Positions 30,737-38,196 of a DNA stretch of 40,730 bases are shown here, piece after piece. Both the position numbers and the translations under genes were made by a program. The first letter of the stretch is position 1. Every line of letters starts with the position of its first letter. Location: the NCBI RefSeq assembly GCF_017744555.1, contig NZ_JAGIBD010000029.1, positions 1 to 40,730 on the forward strand, given 5' to 3'. The notes under the pieces are model-generated. The model made no database searches. It was not told where the DNA came from and saw only the letters and a program-made list of their open reading frames with translations. Origin of the DNA: Cellulomonas sp. (GTDB taxonomy: Bacteria > Actinomycetota > Actinomycetes > Actinomycetales > Cellulomonadaceae).

Positions 30737-32539
30737 ATGTTCACCACGAGGCCCGAGCTCGTCGGGACGTTCGGCATGGTCGCCTCCACGCACTGGCTCG
30801 CGAGCGCGGCCGGCATGCGGGTGCTCGAGGCCGGCGGCAACGCGTTCGACGCGGCGGCCGCGGCCGGCTTCACGCTGAGCGTCGTGGAGCCGCACCTCAA
30901 CGGTCCCGGCGGCGACGCGCCGATCGTCGCCCACCGGGCGGCGGAGGGGCGCACGTTCGTGGTCTGCGGGCAGGGTCCGGCCCCGGCCGGGGCGTCGATC
31001 GCGGCGTTCGAGCAGCTCGGCCTCGACCTCGTCCCGGGCACGGGCCACCTCGCCGCCGTGGTGCCGGGGGCGTTCGGGGCGTGGCTCGACCTGCTCGCGC
31101 GGTACGGCACGCTGCCGCTCGAGGACGTGCTCGGGCCGGCGATCGGGTACGCGCGCGACGGGTTCCCGCTGGTCAGGGCGGCGGTCGGCACGATCGCGAC
31201 GGTCGCGGACATGATGGCGGCGCACTGGCCGACGTCGGCGGCCGTCTACCTGCCGACCCCGAAGGCCGGCGCACGGTTCCGCAACCCCGAGCTGGCGGCG
31301 ACGTTCGAGCGGCTCGTCGCGGAGTCGCGCGCGGCCGGCGGCGCGTCGAGGCACGGGCGCGAGGCCGGGATCGAGGCGGCGCGGCGCGCGTTCTACAGCG
31401 GGTTCGTGGCCGAGGCGATCGACGCGTTCCAGTCCGGCACGCCGGTCATGGACTCGTCGGGCCGGGCACACACGGGCCTGCTGCGCGGCGACGACCTGGC
31501 GCGCTGGCACGCGACAGAGGAACCGACCGCGTCGGTGCGGTTCGCGGGACGCACGGTGCACAAGACGCACGCGTGGGGCCAGGGTCCGGTGCTGCTCCAG
31601 CAGCTCACCATGCTCGACGCACTCGGCGTCGACGCGCTCGTGCGCGACTCGTCGTCGGACGAGGGGCTCGCCGAGCTCGTGCACGTGACCGTCGAGGTCG
31701 CCAAGCTCGCGTTCGCCGACCGGGAGGCCTGGTACGGCGACGTGCCGGACGTGCCGCTCGACACGCTCCTGTCCCCCGGGTACGCCGCCGCGCGGGCGTC
31801 GCTCGTGGGCCCGGCGGCGGTCGCCGACCTCCGGCCCGGCGCACCCGACGGGCGGGTGCCGTGGCTGTCGTCCGTGCTCACCGGTCCGGGCAGCGAGGTG
31901 CCGCCCGGCGCGGTCGGGACCGGCGAGCCGACGGTGTCCCCGATCGGCCTCAGCCCGGGCGACACGTGCCACGTGGACGTCGTCGACCGCTGGGGCAACC
32001 GGGTGTCCGCGACGCCGTCGGGCGGCTGGCTCCAGTCCAGCCCGGTCGTGCCGGGCCTCGGCTTCCCGCTGCCGACGCGCGCGCAGATGTTCTGGCTGGA
32101 GCCCGGCCTGCCGAACAGCCTCGCGCCCGGCAAGCGGCCCCGGACCACACTCAGCCCCGCGATGGTGCTCGACGACGACGGTCGCGGGTTCGCGTTCGGC
32201 ACGCCCGGCGGCGACCAGCAGGACCAGTGGACGGTGCCGTTCCTGCTGCGGCACCTGCTCGGCGGGGACGACCTGCAGGCCGCGATCGACGCGCCGACGT
32301 GGCACTCGTCGGGCGTGCCGAGCTCGTTCTACCCGCGCACGCACACGCCGAACGGGCTCGTGGCGGAGTCGCGGCTGGGCGACGCGGTGCTCGTCGCGCT
32401 GTCGGCGCGCGGGCACCTCGTCGAGGACGTCGGACCCTGGCAGCTCGGGCGGCTCAGCGCCGCCGGGGTGCGCGGTGACGGGATGCTCGTGGCGGCGGCG
32501 AACCCGCGTGGGATGCAGGGGTACGCGGTCGGGCGGTGA
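30737..32539 (+). CDS. Gamma-glutamyltransferase family protein, no signal peptide
   Basis: This 600-residue Ntn hydrolase of the GGT family is made as one chain and expected to cut itself before Thr410 in GDTCHVDVVDRWGNRVS, which aligns with the TTHYSVVD nucleophile region of E. coli GGT. Other family blocks are MRVLEAGGNAFDAAAAAGFTLSVVEPHLNGPGGDAPI and KRPRTTLSPAMVLDDDGRGFAFGTPGGDQQDQW. The N-terminus (MFTTRPELVGTFGMVAS) has no signal peptide, so it is a cytoplasmic YwrD-like member rather than a classical exported GGT; substrates may be other gamma-glutamyl or acyl amides. ATG 30737 has AAGGA 7 bases before it. It stands alone. Confidence 0.92.
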   Translation: MFTTRPELVGTFGMVASTHWLASAAGMRVLEAGGNAFDAAAAAGFTLSVVEPHLNGPGGDAPIVAHRAAEGRTFVVCGQGPAPAGASIAAFEQLGLDLVPGTGHLAAVVPGAFGAWLDLLARYGTLPLEDVLGPAIGYARDGFPLVRAAVGTIATVADMMAAHWPTSAAVYLPTPKAGARFRNPELAATFERLVAESRAAGGASRHGREAGIEAARRAFYSGFVAEAIDAFQSGTPVMDSSGRAHTGLLRGDDLARWHATEEPTASVRFAGRTVHKTHAWGQGPVLLQQLTMLDALGVDALVRDSSSDEGLAELVHVTVEVAKLAFADREAWYGDVPDVPLDTLLSPGYAAARASLVGPAAVADLRPGAPDGRVPWLSSVLTGPGSEVPPGAVGTGEPTVSPIGLSPGDTCHVDVVDRWGNRVSATPSGGWLQSSPVVPGLGFPLPTRAQMFWLEPGLPNSLAPGKRPRTTLSPAMVLDDDGRGFAFGTPGGDQQDQWTVPFLLRHLLGGDDLQAAIDAPTWHSSGVPSSFYPRTHTPNGLVAESRLGDAVLVALSARGHLVEDVGPWQLGRLSAAGVRGDGMLVAAANPRGMQGYAVGR

Positions 32540-32562
32540 CGGGCGCCGCTCGGTGACGCCCG
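32540..32562 (+). terminator. Hairpin after the gamma-glutamyltransferase gene
   Basis: CGGGCG (32540-32545) and CGCCCG (32557-32562) pair across an 11-base loop directly after the stop codon. The 6-pair stem is a plausible but weak terminator. Confidence 0.35.
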
Positions 32563-32687
32563 CCGACCGGCACGGCCGCTCGGAGTGCTGGTCAGCAATG
32601 ACCCAGTTCATCCCGACTGACACACAGAAAGTCATCCGACGAGTAGGGGGCGATCGTCCGGTTGCATGAGGGTTCGATGAGGAATTC

Positions 32688-32726
32688 GATTCGACATCGA
32701 TTCAGACATCGGACCACTGCTAGCGT
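32688..32726 (+). promoter_or_regulatory. Promoter of the amidohydrolase gene with a direct repeat
   Basis: The -10 TAGCGT (32721-32726) ends 7 bases before the ATG, a leaderless arrangement. Just upstream, GATTCGACATC (32688-32698) and GATTCAGACATC (32699-32710) form a direct repeat. TCGATG (32674-32679) and CATCGA (32695-32700) form an inverted repeat over part of it. These are candidate sites for the FadR-type regulator at 33649. The region 32563-32687 is less GC-rich than its surroundings and has no gene. Confidence 0.45.
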
Positions 32727-32733
32727 CCGATCC

Positions 32734-33603
32734 ATGCCCGATGTCGTGGATGCCCACCTGCACGTGTGGAACCCGGATGCGGTGCACTACCCCTGGATGA
32801 CGCCGGACGTGGGCCCCGTCGCCCGCGAGTTCCGCCTCGGCGACGTCACCGAGGAGCTCGACGCCGAGCGCGTGGACAAGGTCGTCCTCGTGCAGTCCGC
32901 CGACAACAAGGCCGACTCCGAGCTCATGCTCTTCCAGGCCCTGTGCTCGCCGCGCGTCGCCGGTGTCGTCACGTGGGTGCCGCTGCTGCAGCCGGAGGAC
33001 GCGGCCGCCCAGCTCGACGCCTGGCGCCGTGAGCCCGTGGTCGGCGTGGGCCACCGCGTGCACGAGGAGCCCGACCCCGACTGGCTGCTGCGCCCCGCGG
33101 TCGACGACGGCCTCGCGCTGCTCGCGGAACGTCACCTCACGTTCGACCTCACCGCGCACACCCCGACGCTGCTCGCCCACGTCGCGACGCTCGCGGAGCG
33201 CCACCCCAAGCTCACGTTCGTCGTCGACCACCTCGGCGCTCCCCCGCTCGCGGCGCTGCGGGCCGGCGAGCGGGACGGCTGGACCCGCTGGTCGGCCATC
33301 CTCGGTGCCGTCGCGCAGATGCCCAACGTCGTCGCGAAGCTGTCGGGCCTCGCCACGGCGGCCGGACCCGGCTGGACCAGCGAGCACCTGCAGCCGGCCG
33401 TCGACCGCGCGCTCGAGCTGTTCGGCCCCGACCGGCTCATGCTCGGCAGCGACTGGCCGTACGCGCTGCTGTCCGGCGACTCGTACTCGCAGGTGTGGCA
33501 CGGGCTGCGCCGCACGGTCGACCAGCTCCCCGAGCGCGACCGCGACCTCGTGCTGGGCGGTACCGCCAACCGGGTGTACCGCCTCCCGCTCGACGACCTC
33601 TGA
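32734..33603 (+). CDS. Amidohydrolase-superfamily lactonase (L-fuconolactonase-like, COG3618)
   Basis: This 289-residue TIM-barrel hydrolase resembles L-fucono-1,5-lactonases and 2-pyrone-4,6-dicarboxylate lactonases. The HxH pair is in VVDAHLHVWNP (His8, His10). A barrel His is in TFVVDHLGAPPL and the catalytic Asp is in RLMLGSDWPY. VVLVQSADNKADSELML is characteristic of this group. It is predicted to open a sugar-acid lactone in the cytoplasm. No dehydrogenase that would make such a lactone is adjacent. It is followed after 45 bases by a FadR-type regulator with its own promoter. It borders the glucuronate genes, so a link to sugar-acid use is likely but unproved. Confidence 0.85.
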   Translation: MPDVVDAHLHVWNPDAVHYPWMTPDVGPVAREFRLGDVTEELDAERVDKVVLVQSADNKADSELMLFQALCSPRVAGVVTWVPLLQPEDAAAQLDAWRREPVVGVGHRVHEEPDPDWLLRPAVDDGLALLAERHLTFDLTAHTPTLLAHVATLAERHPKLTFVVDHLGAPPLAALRAGERDGWTRWSAILGAVAQMPNVVAKLSGLATAAGPGWTSEHLQPAVDRALELFGPDRLMLGSDWPYALLSGDSYSQVWHGLRRTVDQLPERDRDLVLGGTANRVYRLPLDDL

Positions 33604-33636
33604 GACCGGACCGGCCCGCGCGGGACGCACAGGGGG

Positions 33637-33642
33637 AATACT
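33637..33642 (+). promoter_or_regulatory. -10 box (AATACT), leaderless promoter
   Basis: AATACT ends 6 bases before the GTG of the FadR-type regulator, so the regulator can be transcribed separately from the lactonase gene. Confidence 0.45.
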
Positions 33643-33648
33643 GCGCAG

Positions 33649-34377
33649 GTGGCTCGTTCCGATGATGTCGTCGACGGCATCAAGCAGATGATCCTCGACG
33701 GCGCGCTCGCCGCCGGCGACCGGCTCCCGGCCGAGAAGGAGCTCGCCGCGTCCCTCGGTGTGTCCCGGGGCTCGCTGCGGGAGGGCGTCCGGGCGCTCGC
33801 GACGCTCGGCATCCTCGACTCGCGCCACGGCGACGGCACCTACGTGACGAACCTCGACCCGGCCACGCTGCTCGCCCCGATGCTGTTCGTCGCGGACCTG
33901 CCCGACGAGTCCGGTGCCGCGCACGCCGTCCGCCGGCTCATCGAGACCGAGGCGGCCGGCCTCGCCGCGCTGCACATCGGCGACGAGGACCTCGCCTGCG
34001 CCCGCGCGGCGCTCGACGAGACGGCGCGCGCCCTCACTGCCGACCCCGTCGACCCCGAACGGCTCGCCGCGGCAGACCTCGCGTTCCACGCGACGATCGC
34101 GCGCGCGTCGGGCAACGCCGTGCTCACCGCGCTCGTCGCCGGGCTCGCCGGGCACTCGACGCAGCTGCGGCTGTGGCGCGAGCTCACCCGCGACGGCGCG
34201 GCCGATCGCACCTTCGTGGAGCACGAGGAGATCCTCGCCGCCCTCGCGGCACGCGACCCCGACAGGGCGCGGCTGCGGATGGGCATGCACCTGCTGCGTC
34301 TGGAGGATGCGTTCACGGGGCCGCGCTCGGCCGACGTCCCCGTCGCGCCGACGGTCGACCTGGGCACGGGCATCTGA
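33649..34377 (+). CDS. GntR-family regulator, FadR (FCD) subfamily
   Basis: This 242-residue regulator has an N-terminal winged helix (DGIKQMILDGALAAGDRLPAEKELAASLGVSRGSLREGVRALATLGILDSRHGDGTYV, about residues 9-66). An all-helical FCD ligand domain follows, with ADLAFHATIARASGN, and later EHEEILAALAARDPDRARLRMGMHL carrying the His residues that hold a metal in this family. FCD ligands are usually small carboxylates or sugar acids such as glucuronate, gluconate or lactate. It most likely controls the lactonase gene just upstream. The GTG start is set by the winged helix and the near -10 box. Confidence 0.93.
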   Translation: MARSDDVVDGIKQMILDGALAAGDRLPAEKELAASLGVSRGSLREGVRALATLGILDSRHGDGTYVTNLDPATLLAPMLFVADLPDESGAAHAVRRLIETEAAGLAALHIGDEDLACARAALDETARALTADPVDPERLAAADLAFHATIARASGNAVLTALVAGLAGHSTQLRLWRELTRDGAADRTFVEHEEILAALAARDPDRARLRMGMHLLRLEDAFTGPRSADVPVAPTVDLGTGI

Positions 34378-34499
34378 CTCGACGAGCGTGACCCCCACGG
34401 TCGTCGGGCCCGCCAGGGAACCGTGTCCTGACCGGTCGACCATCATGGTGGTCTCGCGAGTGGACGCGGCTCGGTGGTCGGACGAGAAGGGGCGTGACC

Positions 34500-34688
34500 G
34501 TGAAGTTCGTGCTGGAGGTCGACCTGGCGGCGGGCGTGGTGCCCGACGACGTCAACGGCGAGCTCGGCCGCATCCTGCGGTACTGGGCCGGGAACGTGAA
34601 GCACTACCCGCTCGAGCCCGGTGCGGGCGAGATGATCTCGGACTCGGCGTACTCGACGGTCGGTTGGTGGCGCTTCGTCGACGAGTGA
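34500..34688 (+). CDS. Small protein of unknown function (62 residues)
   Basis: The frame VKFVLEVDLAAGVVPDDV...GWWRFVDE encodes a compact soluble protein with a beta-strand start, an amphipathic helix (NGELGRILRYWAGNVKHY) and a Trp-rich end. The GTG at 34500 has AAGGGG 7 bases upstream; a GTG at 34494 would add two residues. I do not recognise the family. It has strong codon bias (G/C at third positions), a clean stop and a hairpin after it, all favouring a real gene. A GACCA/TGGTC inverted repeat lies upstream at 34438-34453. Confidence 0.7.
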   Translation: MKFVLEVDLAAGVVPDDVNGELGRILRYWAGNVKHYPLEPGAGEMISDSAYSTVGWWRFVDE

Positions 34689-34693
34689 GGGGT

Positions 34694-34716
34694 CGCCTGC
34701 CCACCCGGGCACGGCG
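34694..34716. terminator. Hairpin between the small gene and kdgK
   Basis: CGCC-TGCCC, loop ACCC, GGGCA-(C)-GGCG forms a 9-pair stem with one bulged base, directly after the stop of the small gene and before the converging kdgK stop. The remaining bases to 34765 hold nothing I recognise. Confidence 0.5.
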
Positions 34717-34765
34717 AGACGGCGACGAACCGTCGAGGCTGCGGACGGGCAACCGTCGGAGCCCG

Positions 34766-35869
34766 TCAGCGGTCGACCCGCGCCCCGCCGCCGCCCGCGA
34801 GCTTGAGCACCTCGGCCTTCGTGACCATCGACGTGTCGCCGGGCGTCGTCATCGCGAGGGCGCCGTGGGCCGCGCCGTAGTCGACGGCGGTCTGCAGGTC
34901 CTCGCCCGCGAGCAGGCCGTAGACCAGGCCGGACGCGAACGAGTCGCCGCCGCCGACGCGGTCCAGGATCTCGAGGCGCTCGCGGAGGGTCGCGCGGACG
35001 ACGCCCGTCGAGCGGGACCACGCGATCGCGCCCCAGTCGTTGACCGTCGCACTGTGCACCGTGCGCAGGGTCGTCGCGACGACGCGGAAGTTCGGGTAGG
35101 CGGTCGCGGCGCGGTCGATCATCGCGGCGAACGCGTCGACCTCGAGGGCGGACAGGCTCTCGTCGACGCCCTCGACCTCGAAGCCGAGCGACGCGGTGAA
35201 GTCCTCCTCGTTGCCGATCATCACGTCGATGTGCGGCGCGATCGCGCGGTTGACCTCCTGGGCGCGCGCCTGACCGCCGACGGCCTTCCAGAGCGACGGG
35301 CGGTAGTTGAGGTCGTACGACACGACGGTGCCGTGGCGGTGCGCGGCCGTGACCGCCTCGACCACGGTCTGGGCCGCCGAGTCGGAGAGGGCCGCGAAGA
35401 TGCCGCCCGTGTGGAACCAGCGCACGCCGAGCTCGCCGAACAGGTGGTCCCAGTCGACGTCGCCCGGGGCGAGCTGGGACGCCGCCGTGTGCCCGCGGTC
35501 GCTCACCCCGACGGCGCCGCGGACGCCGAAGCCGCGCTCGGTGAAGTTGAGGCCGTTGCGCACGGCCCGGCCGACGCCGTCGTACGGGACCCAGCGGACC
35601 AGCGAGGTGTCGACGCCGCCCGTGAGCATGCAGTCCTCGACGAGCCGGCCGACCTCGTTGTCCGCGAGCGCCGTGACGATCGCCGTACGCAGGCCGAATG
35701 CTCGGCGCAGGCCGCGGGCCACGTTGTACTCGCCGCCGCCCTCCCACACCCGCAGCTGTCGGGCCGTGCGGATGCGACCCTCGCCCGGGTCGAGGCGGAG
35801 CATGACCTCGCCGAGGGACACCGCGTCGTAGCGGGTCTCGGCGGCCGGGCGGATCGTCAGGTCGGACAC
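34766..35869 (-). CDS. kdgK: 2-keto-3-deoxygluconate kinase (PfkB family)
   Basis: This 367-residue kinase is predicted to phosphorylate KDG to KDPG with ATP. PfkB signatures are the N-terminal VWEGGGEYNVARGLRRAFG and the C-terminal DRVGGGDSFASGLVYGLLAGED, with catalytic Asp309. The YDLNYRPSLW and VMIGNEEDF blocks are typical of KdgK. The start is GTG 35869, with AGGAG 6 bases before it. It is third in the operon uxaC-eda-kdgK, 39 bases after the aldolase. Pathway context makes KDG the likely substrate; other PfkB sugars cannot be excluded from sequence. It is longer than most KdgK (about 310-345 residues). Confidence 0.93.
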   Translation of the reverse strand: MSDLTIRPAAETRYDAVSLGEVMLRLDPGEGRIRTARQLRVWEGGGEYNVARGLRRAFGLRTAIVTALADNEVGRLVEDCMLTGGVDTSLVRWVPYDGVGRAVRNGLNFTERGFGVRGAVGVSDRGHTAASQLAPGDVDWDHLFGELGVRWFHTGGIFAALSDSAAQTVVEAVTAAHRHGTVVSYDLNYRPSLWKAVGGQARAQEVNRAIAPHIDVMIGNEEDFTASLGFEVEGVDESLSALEVDAFAAMIDRAATAYPNFRVVATTLRTVHSATVNDWGAIAWSRSTGVVRATLRERLEILDRVGGGDSFASGLVYGLLAGEDLQTAVDYGAAHGALAMTTPGDTSMVTKAEVLKLAGGGGARVDR

Positions 35870-35908
35870 GGCGGGCTCCTCCGGTGGGGGCTCGGGCAGG
35901 GTCGGTCG

Positions 35909-36535
35909 TCAGGCGTTCGCGAGGGCGACCGCGTCGGCCACGAGGTCCTTGACGACCTCGAGCTCGCCGGCCCGGACGAGCCCGCGCGGCACCATCCACG
36001 ACGCGCCGACGGCCTGCACGGACGGGACCGCGAGGTACTCGTGCAGGTTGGCGGGCCCGATGCCGCCGGTCGGCACGAAGCCGACGTCGGCGAACGGTGC
36101 GGCCAGCGCGGTGATGGCGGGCGCACCGCCGGAGGTGCCGGCCGGGAAGAACTTGACGGTCGTGACGCCGAGGTCGAGCGCGGCCATGACCTCGGTCGCG
36201 GTCACGGCGCCGGGGAGCGCGAGGATGCCGTGCTCCTGGCACCGCTCGACGACCGCGCGGCTGAGGCCGGGCGAGACGACGAACGACGCGCCTGCGGCCA
36301 CGGCCTGGTCGACCTGCGCGGCGGTCAGCACGGTGCCGGCGCCGACGAGCAGGTCGCCGCGGTCGGTCATCGCCCGGATGGCGTCGGGGGCGGCGGCGGT
36401 CCGGAACGTCACCTCGGCGACGGGCAGTCCGCCCGCGACGAGCGCGTCGGCCAGGCCGTGCGCGTCGCCGGCGTCGTCGAGCACGACGACCGGGACGATC
36501 CGGTGCGCGGACAGTCGCTGGAGGATCTCGCTCAC
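35909..36535 (-). CDS. eda: 2-dehydro-3-deoxyphosphogluconate (KDPG) aldolase
   Basis: This 208-residue class I aldolase splits KDPG to pyruvate and glyceraldehyde-3-phosphate. The Schiff-base Lys is Lys128 in VTTVKFFPAG, the catalytic Glu is Glu41 in VAEVTFRT, and LLVGAGTVLT and FVPTGGIGPANLHEYL complete the barrel. The length is that of Eda. The GTG start at 36535 has AGGAG 6 bases upstream. It lies 20 bases after uxaC and 39 before kdgK, so the three genes form one operon. Confidence 0.96.
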   Translation of the reverse strand: MSEILQRLSAHRIVPVVVLDDAGDAHGLADALVAGGLPVAEVTFRTAAAPDAIRAMTDRGDLLVGAGTVLTAAQVDQAVAAGASFVVSPGLSRAVVERCQEHGILALPGAVTATEVMAALDLGVTTVKFFPAGTSGGAPAITALAAPFADVGFVPTGGIGPANLHEYLAVPSVQAVGASWMVPRGLVRAGELEVVKDLVADAVALANA

Positions 36536-36555
36536 GGGGTGCTCCTTCGCACGCG

Positions 36556-38007
36556 TCAGACGTTCTGGTAGACGGTCGCCGTCCTCGGGGGCGCGTAGGC
36601 CCCCTGCGGGATCCGGTAGGCGAGATCTACGGCCGTCTCGACCGCCTCGGCCAGGTCGAGCCGGTGCTCCGCCACCAGACGGGCGAGATGCCCTGCGTCG
36701 ACCCGTCGGGCGAGGTCGTGCCGTGCGGGGATCGAGCAGAACGCCCGGGTGTCGTCGACGAAGCCCGTGGTGTTGTAGAAGCCGGCCGTGTCCGTCACCG
36801 CCTCCCGGAAGCGCCGCATGCCGTCGGGCGTGTCGAGGAACCACCACGGCGCACCCAGGCGCACCGCCGGGTAGACGCCGGCGAGCGGCGCGAGCTCACG
36901 GCTGAAAGTGTCCTCGTCGACCGTGAAGAGCACCATCCTGAGGCCGGGGTGGTGCCCGAACGCCTCCAGCAGCGGCCGCAGCCCGTGCACGTAGTCGGTC
37001 GGCACGGGGATGTCGTAGCCCACGTCAGGCCCGCGGACGCCGACCACGCCGTGGTCGTGGTCGCGCAGCACGCCCGGGTGGAGCTGCATGACGAGGCCGT
37101 CCTCGCTCGCCATCCGGGCCGTCTCGAACAGCATGTGCGCCGAGAACGCCGCCGCGTCCGCCGCGCTCACCGTGCCGACGCGCGCCTCGTCGAACACCCG
37201 CGCGGCCTCGCGCGCCGACAGCGGGGTGGTGTCCGCCGACAGGTGGCCATGGTCGCTCGACCGAGCGCCCGCCTCGACGAACGTCGCGCGGCGCGCCTCG
37301 ACCGCGCGCACGTAGTCCTGGTACCCGTGGATCGCGACGCCCGACCGCTCCTCGAGCAGCTGCAGGTCGTCACGCCACGTCGCGCGGTCGACGTGGAACA
37401 GGGCGTCGGGCCGGAACGTCGGGACGACGCGGTCGCGCCAGCCGTCGGCCGCGAGCACCGAGTGGTCGGCGAGCGTCGAGGTGGCCGCGTCGGTCGTCGA
37501 CAGGACCTCGATGCCGAAACGGTCGAAGAGCGCGCGCGGGCGGAACGCGGGCTCGGCCAGCCGGTCGGCCAGGTGGTCGTAGAGCCGGTCGGCGCTGTCG
37601 GCGGACGGACGCTCGTCGACCCCGAACACGTCGACGAGCACGTGCTCCAGCCAGTACCGGGTCGGGGTGCCGCGGAACAGGTGCCACCGCGACGCGAACG
37701 TCCGCCAGATCTCGCGCGGGTCGGTCTGCACCGGCCCGCCGTCGAGGCGCGGGACGCCGAGGTCGTCGTGCGGGACACCCTGCGAGACGAGCATCCGCAC
37801 GAGGTAGTGGTCCGGGATCACGAGCAGCGACGCGGGGTCCGCGAAGGGCTCGTCGCGCGCGAGGACCCCCGCGTCGACGTGGCCGTGCATCGACACGATC
37901 GGCAGCGCCTCGGTCGCGGCGAGGATCTCGCGCGCGAGCGGGCGCACCGCGGGGTCGCTGGGCAGCGCGCGGTCCGGGTGCAGCGACCAGCCGGGTGCTG
38001 AGGTCAT
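36556..38007 (-). CDS. uxaC: Glucuronate (uronate) isomerase
   Basis: This 483-residue enzyme interconverts D-glucuronate and D-fructuronate (and can act on galacturonate). The amidohydrolase-like metal motif is MHGHVD (His41, His43). Characteristic blocks are DHYLVRMLVSQGVP, RYWLEHVLVDVFGV, LSTTDAATSTLADH, VVPTFRPDALFHVD and the C-terminal FCSIPARHDLARRVDAGHLARLV. The ATG at 38007 was chosen because AGGAG lies about 8 bases before it; an in-frame upstream start would reach into the operator. It is the first gene of the uxaC-eda-kdgK operon, divergent from a LacI regulator, with two operators in the gap. Confidence 0.95.
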   Translation of the reverse strand: MTSAPGWSLHPDRALPSDPAVRPLAREILAATEALPIVSMHGHVDAGVLARDEPFADPASLLVIPDHYLVRMLVSQGVPHDDLGVPRLDGGPVQTDPREIWRTFASRWHLFRGTPTRYWLEHVLVDVFGVDERPSADSADRLYDHLADRLAEPAFRPRALFDRFGIEVLSTTDAATSTLADHSVLAADGWRDRVVPTFRPDALFHVDRATWRDDLQLLEERSGVAIHGYQDYVRAVEARRATFVEAGARSSDHGHLSADTTPLSAREAARVFDEARVGTVSAADAAAFSAHMLFETARMASEDGLVMQLHPGVLRDHDHGVVGVRGPDVGYDIPVPTDYVHGLRPLLEAFGHHPGLRMVLFTVDEDTFSRELAPLAGVYPAVRLGAPWWFLDTPDGMRRFREAVTDTAGFYNTTGFVDDTRAFCSIPARHDLARRVDAGHLARLVAEHRLDLAEAVETAVDLAYRIPQGAYAPPRTATVYQNV

Positions 38008-38050
38008 GCCGTTGCTCTCCTCGCGTGACGAGTTCGCAGTGATGACCGAC

Positions 38051-38152
38051 TGCAAACGTATTCATGCCACCCAACCAGCATCCGGTTCTACCTGGCAAGC
38101 CCTTCACGTCAGGCTTGCCGTCGACGGTAGAGACGTGCTGCAATCGCTTTCA
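38051..38152. promoter_or_regulatory. Twin LacI operators and an inverted repeat between uxaC and the LacI/uxuB pair
   Basis: TGCAAACGTATTCA (38051-38064) and TGCAATCGCTTTCA (38139-38152) are both CG-centred imperfect palindromes of the TGNAANCGNTTNCA type, 88 bases apart. Midway, GGCAAGCC (38094-38101) and GGCTTGCC (38112-38119) form a perfect 8-base inverted repeat with a 10-base spacer. A plus-strand promoter TTGCCG (38115-38120), 18 bases, TGCAAT (38139-38144) is possible; its -10 would be within the second operator. The minus-strand promoter for uxaC is not clear to me. Confidence 0.6.
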
Positions 38153-38196
38153 TGGCGCCTCGAACAGCGGGGCGCACGCGACGAGCGGAGGGTCCC

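Noticed and set aside
34438..34453. GACCA/TGGTC inverted repeat as a regulator site
   Set aside because: The arms have only 5 bases and no clear promoter overlaps it; mentioned with the small gene but not called as an operator.
38152..38196. ATG start at 38152 for the uxuB-side LacI regulator
   Set aside because: The ATG overlaps the second operator and would add 15 residues before the HTH; GTG 38197 has a GGAGGG site.
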